64,000 bases of DNA, from assembly GCA_973895155.1 (NCBI GenBank), contig OZ316892.1, positions 5,456,001-5,520,000 on the forward strand, written 5' to 3'. Within the stretch, counting starts at the first letter, position 1. Every line of letters starts with the position of its first letter. This document shows, in pieces, positions 56,501 through 64,000 of this stretch. The notes below the pieces were generated by a model. That model had not been told where the DNA came from and ran no database searches. It was given only the letters and a program-made list of their open reading frames with translations. The stretch comes from Marsupella aquatica. Its lineage: Eukaryota > Marchantiophyta. A program made the position numbers and the translations under genes.

Positions 56501-57987
56501 AATTACCTGTTCCCCAACTCATTCCCTGTGTCATGAATATAGAGTGGAGCAAACTTCGGCCCCGCTCCATCAGGCGGTAAGAGGCTACCGACACGATGAT
56601 ATAATGCTCCTTGGATACGAAAGGAGTACGGGCCACAATTTCCGCCCCTTTCATCAATTTTAACACCTAGGGACGTAAATGCTAGTGCATTGTTGTAGCC
56701 ATGAATGTTTTTCCGGAATGCTACAGCTGCGGCATTGGTACCAATCAGCAAGCCTCAAAGTGGTTCAGGAGGAGCACCAAGCAGCGGTAATCCCACTTTC
56801 CCGTCGGCACAACACATGGTGAAGCACGGGTTGCGTTGTGTTCCTGACTTGCACTCTTCCATCCAATGAAGCGCTTTGCATTGTGGGCACTCGATGTTCA
56901 TTCGCCCCAAAACATGTCTACCCATTGCAGGGTCCAAAGGCTGCCTTGCCTTTGGCAACCGTTGGATCTCTTCCAATCTTTGATGCTCCCACAACACGTC
57001 ATCAGGATTGAGTTGAGCTGGGGTAACTGGTGCCAGGTTTGTGCCTCCCATTTCCTCTTGGAGGATATTCTCAATCTCGTCCTCCTCATATTCATTTGGC
57101 AAATCCAAGGTGCCCTCAATAAATGTGTCAAATTGACCTCCTCCATCATCGAGGATAGGATTTTCCCCCTCGTGCAGAGCATCGTCAATGAGCCAATCTT
57201 CATCAAAGATGTCATGGTTATTTGACCGTTCATTGTTTGGTATGGATTCATAGGGCATGGGGACGGCCAAAGGGGCAACCCCATCTTGTAAAGCGCCATC
57301 AATAAGCCATCCCTCGTCAAAGACATCTACATGTTGTGGCACAATGTTGGTCATGGGCTCGCATGGTGGGGGGATGGCAAATTCCTCTGGCTCAGGCTGG
57401 TCAACCCTACATGCATCCAAGGCACCATCAATGAGCCATCCTTCATCGAACATGGGAGGGTCAGATGCAACGCTCACGAGCATCACTGCATGGCTGGATA
57501 TTGCACTTGGGGCAACCTCTCGACTGTTATTGATAGCAATGGATCTGGCCAAGGCTTGTTGAGTAGCCCTAGCTTCACGACGAAGCTCCCTTCCACTATT
57601 TGCGCGGCCAGATGCCAGAGTTGATTCCCCGGTTGATTCTAAACTTGCCCCCGCAAGGGAGAGCAACGGTCTCGCCAACGGTGATGTTGGAGTTTGTCGT
57701 GGTGCCCTTTCTTCGCGCCGTAGTTGTCGACCACTAACTCTGTGGGCAGGTGGCACACTTGGCACCACACCTGAACCACTTGGTTGTGGTGCCAAGAGTG
57801 CCACACTTGGTTCCAGCACCGGGGAACCCATAGTTGGTGTGGCACTTGGTTGTGGCACTGCACAGACTCGAGCCCCCTCTTGCAATCGTCGTTGAGCATA
57901 TTGTTGCCGACGCCTTGCATTTATTGCTTCCTTATTTTGGGTATGACGCTCACAATCAGCTTCCAGCCTCTCCCTTGGGGTTCTCAT
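53595..57987 (-). pseudogene. Helitron Rep/helicase (RepHel), truncated
   Basis: Exon 57987-56507, intron 56506-56415 (92 bp, AACAG|GTAATT...TTCCAG|G), exon from 56414; the joined frame is continuous. The N-terminal part has three FDEGWLIDGAL-type repeats, then a zinc module CPQCKALHWMEE...CCADGKVGLP. The Helitron N-terminal domain follows with FRKNIHGYNNALAFTSLG. The HUH Rep nuclease has PHAHIL and a two-tyrosine YLYKYCYKGHD. The PIF1-type helicase has Walker A GPGGTGKTF and Walker B MWDEAP. In-frame TGA at 56757-56755 and 55693-55691 and a stop at 53674-53672 break it; VVVVFAGDFRQVLPV follows in frame after the last stop. Helicase motifs IV-VI are missing. Confidence 0.88.
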
Positions 57988-58599
57988 GGTGCAAAAACTC
58001 TCAAAACCCGTCCATCATCTGCATCCAACCCACAAAACAAATGATAAGTTTTTACGCACCCCCAATTCAAGCTCGACAGACCCCTAAGTATCTTGAACGC
58101 CGGTTGGGCCACACCTTTGCAAGAGACCCGAGACATGTGAGGAGACCCAATATCCGTCGAGGATACTGCTTACCACAATCCCTCGTCTCACCCCCCCAAC
58201 CTTGGTGGCGATCATCCTCCTTCTAGAATGTCACTTGCCCCTACGGTATCCACTTTTGGAGCCTCGACCACCCTTCATTCCAGTGGTCACCCATCCTGAA
58301 TCGCAACTAACATAGTGTTAGATTTTATTATGGGTCACCCCATGGGGTGTGGCCACCATCAAACTCCCCTGGTTGCCCATTGCACATAGCATCGCAAGTA
58401 CCCACCATCCACTCCCCTGGTCACCCATCCCGCATCACATTTCCAAAAAGTATTCAAATTGCTATGAGGGCCACCCATAGGCTGTGGGCACCAATCCCAT
58501 CGTCATCCAAAGTCCCGTCGTCATCCAAAATTGCCTCGCGATTAGTAGTCCCCTCATATATGCATCTGGGGTCCTGCCACCCCCGGACCACGTTTGGCA
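57988..58599. other. Helitron leader upstream of RepHel
   Basis: Between the RepHel ATG and the G-rich block. It contains repeats of CACCCATCC and CCACCATC phrases. No gene was recognised. Confidence 0.3.
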
Positions 58600-59960
58600 G
58601 ACATTTTTTGGCCCCCAACCCCCAAACTACTCGGACCAAACGGAGCGGGGAAGAGCGCACGGCTAGGAAGGAGGGACGGCAGGGGTTGGCAGGGAATGTT
58701 GGGCCCTCTTGCCTGGGTCCAGGCGTGCTCAAGAGGGGAGCGAGGCAGCCACGGCACAATGGCAGCATGAGGGGGCGAGCGAGGGGCAGGCAGGGTCAGC
58801 AAGTATGGCAGTGGCAGGAGGCCCTGGCAAGGCGAGGGCACAACATGACGGCAAGGCAGGGCAGGCGAGCCTGGTCCAGGCGCACGGGGAGTGAAGCTGC
58901 GGCAAGAGCCAGCCATGGCGAGGCAGAGCCACAAAGCAGCAGGGGGCGGCAGGAGGGGGCAGGCCGCGAATGAGGGGCGCACGTAGGAGGAGGGGGGAGG
59001 AGGGGGCAGGCCGCAAGGCATCCTCCCAGCAGCAGGGGCGAGCAAGGGGAGGCCGTGGCGAGCAAGGAGGGGAGGCCGCGCCGTGGTCTGCAGGGCAGGC
59101 GCGCAGGGGAGGGGAGGCTGTGGTTGCCGCAAGGCAGGGCATGGCAGGCGCGCACGGGAGGGGAGGGGAGAGAGGTGAGGGGAGGAGGGGCGCTGGCAGG
59201 GCAGGGCAGCCACGGCAGGCGAGCCTGGGTCCAGGCGTGGCAGCTGCGGCAGGGCAGGGCATTGGCGTGAAGGAGGCCGTTGCAGGAGGGCAGGGCAAGC
59301 GAGCTCGGCCCTGGCGAGCTGCAGCAGGGGCTGGCAGGGAGACCGCAGGCAGGAAATGGGTGCGCGAGGCAGGGCCGTGACAGACCGGACGCAGGGCCGT
59401 GGCGAGCCTGGCGGCAGCAGCGAAAGGGCCATGGCGATGGAGGGAGGGAAACACAGCAGCAGCAACGTCGGCAGTGCAAGGGCCGTGGCGAGGCACGAGG
59501 GAGGGAGGGGAGGAGACGCACGATGGAGGGAGGGGGGAAACGCGCGAGGGCGCGAGGGGGGAGGGAGGGATGGGGAGGAGACGCGCGAAGGAGGGAGGGG
59601 GGAAATGCGCGAGGGGGGAGGGAGGGAGGGGCGCAATGGGAGGGAGGAGGGTGGGCGCGAGGGAGGGGGGAGCCCCGATGGCAGCCCAAGGGATGGCCCC
59701 AAGGGAGGCTGGCAGCAGCCGATCGTGAGCCAATGGCCGAGGGTGAGCGCGAGGAGGAGGAGGCAGTGCAAGGCAGGAAGAACGGCACGGCAGGGCAGGA
59801 CGGGCGTGCGGGGCTGCCAGGGTTTGTACTCCTTGCCTGGACTGAGGCAAGGGTAGACTCACTCATGAGGGGGTTAGGGGAAGCGAGGCAGCAAGGAAGA
59901 CCGTTGCAAGACGGCGACATACCTCATCTGGCGAGCGAGGCAGACAAACCAATGAACGGC
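58600..59960. repeat. G-rich, strand-asymmetric low-complexity block inside the Helitron
   Basis: The plus strand is very rich in G runs (GGGAGGGAGGGG, GGCAGGGCAGG) with interspersed repeats such as GCGAGCCTGG(G)TCCAGGCG at about 58867 and 59219. Long open frames appear on both strands (up to 405 codons) simply because stop codons are rare in such sequence; their products are Pro/Ser/Leu/Ala or Gly/Arg-rich and match no family. Composition differs sharply from the AT-rich surroundings. It may be a captured host segment. Confidence 0.75.
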
Positions 59961-60070
59961 CCTTAAAAGACGTTAAAAAATCCAACGGCCATGGATGACT
60001 CCCGCCCTGAGCTCATTTCGTAAACGGACGAAAGCCCAAATTTGGCGGCATCCAGTATTATAGTGTTAGA

Positions 60071-63000
60071 TACAAATCTTTCCTTCTCCACTTCCTGGTG
60101 AAATGACACAAAGAAAAATAATAGGAATACACAATTGATACCAAATACAACACCTAATTTATAAGTATATATTAGATGGGTCCCACATCTTTTCCCTCCT
60201 AGACCTTTGAGGCATTTGCCAGTTTGAATCACAAACTACAGAAAAGAAATCACCTACGTACTGTTGGGATTTAAGGTGATCCCCAATCCTTTTTATTTTG
60301 AGGTTTAGGAGAGTGAGTGGGACCATGCTTAATTTGCCAATACCAAGAAGGTGCCCAACTGGGTAGAATAATATTCATTCCAAAACCTTATATAGTATAG
60401 TATTGTAACATGCATAAGAAGATTGAATGAATTAGTGGTTCCCGTCTTTGTATTTGCCACCTCCTTTGCTGGATATTCCATGCAATTTATGTAAATAGAA
60501 CAATTACCATGGTGTCTCAATTTAGACTTAAATCCATGCAGTCAATTAACTTACCAAGTTCAAGTAATTGGTGGCTAATCCTGAACTAATACACAACAAA
60601 AGCCCAACTAGACCAAAAGTTGCAAATGAATCTGAAACCTTCCCACTCCTTGCCCACCCTAATCGTCCATTTAGTTTTAGTTTTTTTCTCTTGTCCCTAA
60701 ATCCTAACTCACTTTTCCAGTTTGTGTTACTTTCATTTCAATTTCTTTCATCTGATTTGTTTGATGCGGGTCATAAATGGTTTTTGAGATATATCCATTT
60801 TTCTTAAAAATTATTTTGGACAACATAGGTCCCAAGCTAGGTTACACCAACATAATAAATCTCAGCCCAAACAGGTTTGCAATAATGAACTTGTGGTTAA
60901 AATTCTCTTTTGATGCATGTTAGGCCCAGATCTTAGGATGCTATTGTTAGTATTTGAGTAACATGAAAATTCGGTTGTGGACGGGCCCTGCCTTTTATGG
61001 TTGTGAGTAAACTAGTAATGTTCTCTCACATGGGTTGTTGGAGCTCATTTTCACCATTTGTGTTTGTGATGGAACTAAGAGTTAACATGGTGCAAGCATG
61101 TGCTAGAAAATTTAAAAAGAGAATCCTCACAGGTCTGTAACAATATCATGAAAACTTAAAAAGAACAATTGATTACATAAAGTAGGCCATTGGTCTAATG
61201 AGCACATTGTCACCTTAATGATCAACATTTGATCTCATTTGTAGATCTAAGAAATCTGACAAACATGAATATTTTTTGTGACCGTTAAGTTGTGCAACCA
61301 TCATCAACCATCCTCTTTGTTACCCAATGATTGATGGAATACATATATCAATCAGTTTATCAAATAATCAGATCTAATGTCTAGAGTAAGTAGATGTTGT
61401 TTTAATTTTGAAGTAATATTAAATATGCAAAGATAGTTTATCATAATTTAAAAACTAAGAAAAGAAAATGTTTTGCCCCCAGGCATTCTTTGTTATTCAA
61501 CATGTTAATTTTCAGTTTCTTAAGTTTTTATTATTCTCGGGTTTAATGATATTTGCTAGTGTCATGATAAACAAGAAACAAAAGCCCGGATGGACCAAGA
61601 CTGCGTAAAGCGAGATATCATGGCTTTAACAGTGAAAAGAAAAACCGGTCGCAGATTGCAGTTGACGACTTTGACTAATTTGGGGAGAAAACTAGTAGTC
61701 AAGACGACATGGTGATCCTAAATAATGGCATGACGTCTTGATGTCTTTCAGGTTCAAGGTCGTCAAGTTATCAAGGAAACCAACTCGGTAATGTACGTAA
61801 TTGAAATCTTTTGCAAATGATAAGGAGACCGTTTACAGGTCACATTTCAATAAATAAAGTGTACCCGATGTTATCTGATTCAGTTAAATGTTCTGAGCAA
61901 GTCCATCCAAGCTTTGCGAGTCCATATGGACTTCATAGACAAAGTGAAGATCCATCCTAGCTTTAGTTTGTGATAAACAAAGTAGTAGTGTGTTGTTTCT
62001 GTTGTACTAGAAACACTAACATGGGGTAACCATAGTCTAGGATTTTTTTAATAAATTGGTCATGGGGTCGAGAATAAGATAAATCATTTCCAAATTAAGA
62101 CTCAATCTTCAATAAAGCTTCCAACAAAATGTGATAATTATTCCTTGGAACCTAATTTGTATCAAACGTTATGATCCAAAATTGTTTTACACTTGCATTT
62201 CAATTCCAGGGCAGTGCCATAAATTTTGCAATTTTGCAATCCTGCAGTTCCAATTCTTTTCGCCATAATTTTAATTCATGGTAACTATGAAAGAACAATT
62301 GAGATTCTCATTCATAAACTAGACAGTATGTGTAATAGTGACCCAGCAAAGTGAGAGTGTTCCGTTTTATGTTACGAAACTTGCGTGTGTTCCCAGCGAG
62401 CTTCCTTGCAAATATTCCACGGTGATAGTCAGGACTGGGGAACAGATAAATAGGATTGTCGATCTGTGATCCCAGCGTGATCTCTAGCAGTACATGTGCA
62501 AAGACTACTGTCAACTCCTTCGGGTGACCCCCCAAGTGACCCACACGGCCTCGAGACTGGCGCAGAAGCAGCCTCTTATAAAAGGGACAGCTAGAAAGAA
62601 GAGGGACGGAGATAGTGATCATTACATCCCTGCCCCACCGACAACTGATTGACCAATTAAACCAGGTTGAGTCCTTCCGTCTTTGTTGGCCAAGAGTCTT
62701 TTTCTTCGTGGAAAAGTCTTGTTGAATGTCTTAGTTACATATCATATGGTAGCCCAGTTGCCGAAGTCTTTGAGGATGATCCACATAAGTAACTCGATGA
62801 AATTTCTGCACAATCCATTAAATAACGCAGTAAAGGACATTGCTGCAATATTTGAGACAAAACTAGGAACAAAATATTCCCTGTACGGCAAGGGCTCTTA
62901 ATCACAGTACGTATGTGTGCCTGTTCAACCTTAACTTGACTGGCATTGCCTCATGGGCAGGATTCCATGCATTCAGACGACTCTCGAGTGGGGGCCAATT

Positions 63001-64000
63001 CCAACCTAGAGATCTAAACATTGGTGATCAGAGCGGACCAGGTCGGTTTCTTTTTATTCTATGGTTATTGTTTGTTTTAGTGGGGCAAATGTGGGACGAC
63101 TTAAGACGGAATAATTGCATAACAACATGAGAGTAATTAAAGTTCATCTCAAGTCTCACTGGTTATACTGGAGAGTGGTGACCAGATCGATTGCATTTTC
63201 AAATGCAGGGCCAAGAAAAACCACCTGGAACGTTTAACTCTATCATCGGAGTGCAATGGCCTCCAATCCAGGATATGGGCCCTTATTGAAAGGATTATGT
63301 GCAAGAGGCTATTTGGAAAGATGATCTATACTTCGGCTACTATTTAATACAAACTGGTTGAGATTCTTTTTGTGTGTGCTATGCTGCAGAACTTACACTA
63401 GATGATGATTGGATGCATGATTGGGAAGTAAGACTTTGCGAGTACAATATCAATCATGGCAAGGGAGATGTTAGTAGGACTCTGATCAATTATATTAATC
63501 TTGATGTTGACCTCACTGGACACCTAACAACACTTCCTGTCATTTGTCATCTATTGAAGGCATTCCTATGGAACTGCCTGCAATGGAAATTTAAAACGGG
63601 AATTTTAGCCTCAAAGATCTGACACACTGTAATCTGTACGTCGCATCATTCCCAAAAACCACAGAGTGAAAAGTGCTCCTCATCTTATCCTCGCCCATGA
63701 AACACAAAATGAGAAAACTGGTCATTCAAATTTTACAGAATATTTCACATGGCCCTACTCGATACCAAAAGCCACAGTCGGATATTGAAAGTCATGATTC
63801 CCATGGCCCACTTCCGACGTCCAGTCACAAGTCTGATTACTTTGTCATGGGACACAGCAAGCACCAGCACCGAGTGCCTGCATGCAGGTGATAATTTTAC
63901 AGACAATTCTGTTCCCTGTGCGATTTGTGGTTGCAACAATGAATCGTGTCATCTGCAATTCAAGACCCAATTCCCAATTCTACGCGTCTGGCTCGGATTG
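60071..64000 (-). repeat. Right arm of the 4 kb inverted duplication
   Basis: Reverse complement of 18079-22675, without the 605 bp TIR element. It continues beyond the window end. The conserved TATAAAAG on plus is at 62577-62584. Conserved open stretches (62683-62901, 63374-63622, 63673-63891) match the left arm almost exactly, but the long frame of the left arm is broken near 62890. No family was recognised. Confidence 0.8.

Larger units (their letters stand above)
53589..60070 (-). mobile_element. Helitron, 3' truncated, with intact 5' TC terminus
   Basis: On minus the element starts TCTAACACTATAATACT at 60070, a normal Helitron 5' end, directly after A of the flanking duplicated block. 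The empty site in the other arm is A22675/T22676, so insertion between A and T is confirmed on this side. It encodes a Rep-helicase. At about 53588 the helicase stops mid-domain against the DUF7869-type copy, and no CTRR end or hairpin is present, so the 3' part was lost in a rearrangement. Confidence 0.8.

Noticed and set aside
58554-59966. Several overlapping ORFs of 100-405 codons on both strands
   Set aside because: The sequence is extremely G-rich, so stop codons are rare in all frames. The products are low-complexity, mutually overlapping and match no family.
13166-64000. A single giant inverted repeat around the receptor kinase
   Set aside because: The two duplicated pairs are each inverted, but their order is not mirrored, so one palindrome cannot explain them.
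1-64000. tRNA and rRNA genes
   Set aside because: No full tRNA cloverleaf with both boxes and acceptor pairing, and no rRNA-like sequence, was found by eye. The only pol III-like boxes are in the SINE candidate near 27.4 kb.

Overview
The window is nuclear DNA from a land plant, most likely a bryophyte or other non-seed plant. It holds GT-AG introns, an LRR-Roc-COR (ROCO) gene, a plant receptor-like kinase, and Ty1/copia, Ty3/gypsy, Helitron and Mutator-type elements. A family of DUF7869-type transposase genes, common in mosses and their relatives, is also present. The species cannot be named from sequence alone.

Only two host genes look intact. One is a six-exon ROCO protein gene on the minus strand (140-7398; 1,320 codons plus stop). 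Its exon junctions all keep frame and its first intron splits the P-loop. The other is a single-exon receptor-like kinase on the plus strand (23606-25963). It has five 8-cysteine hevein/CBM18 chitin-binding modules, a membrane segment and a non-RD kinase. Its ectodomain is built from repeated units, each carrying its own signal-peptide-like segment.

Most of the rest is mobile DNA. Two DUF7869-type elements lie in opposite orientation: 13166-17636 on minus, and pieces between 27708 and 53588 on plus. The second copy was hit by a copia element (27791-47054, TSD AATCC), which was itself hit by a gypsy element (29226-41603, TSD GTCCT). A 2.45 kb solo LTR also landed in it (50769-53220, TSD ACAAG). 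The first copy still shows the empty sites for the copia element and the solo LTR. The gypsy element has a degraded gag-pol, an uninterrupted 908-codon third ORF, and an RPA-like ORF inside its LTRs.

A Helitron (53589-60070, minus) keeps its 5' TC end and most of its Rep-helicase gene but has lost its 3' end. It carries a 1.3 kb G-rich block in its leader. A second inverted duplication, of unknown nature, pairs 18079-22675 with 60071-64000. The left arm carries a 605 bp TIR element missing from the right arm.

The first ROCO intron holds a 955 bp Mutator-like element with a 9 bp target duplication and a captured calmodulin-like EF-hand fragment, so it resembles a Pack-MULE. The remaining stretches are tandem duplications, decayed gene fragments (including a DNA-methylase piece near 10.7 kb), a possible tRNA-derived SINE near 27.4 kb, and AT-rich DNA in which nothing was recognised.
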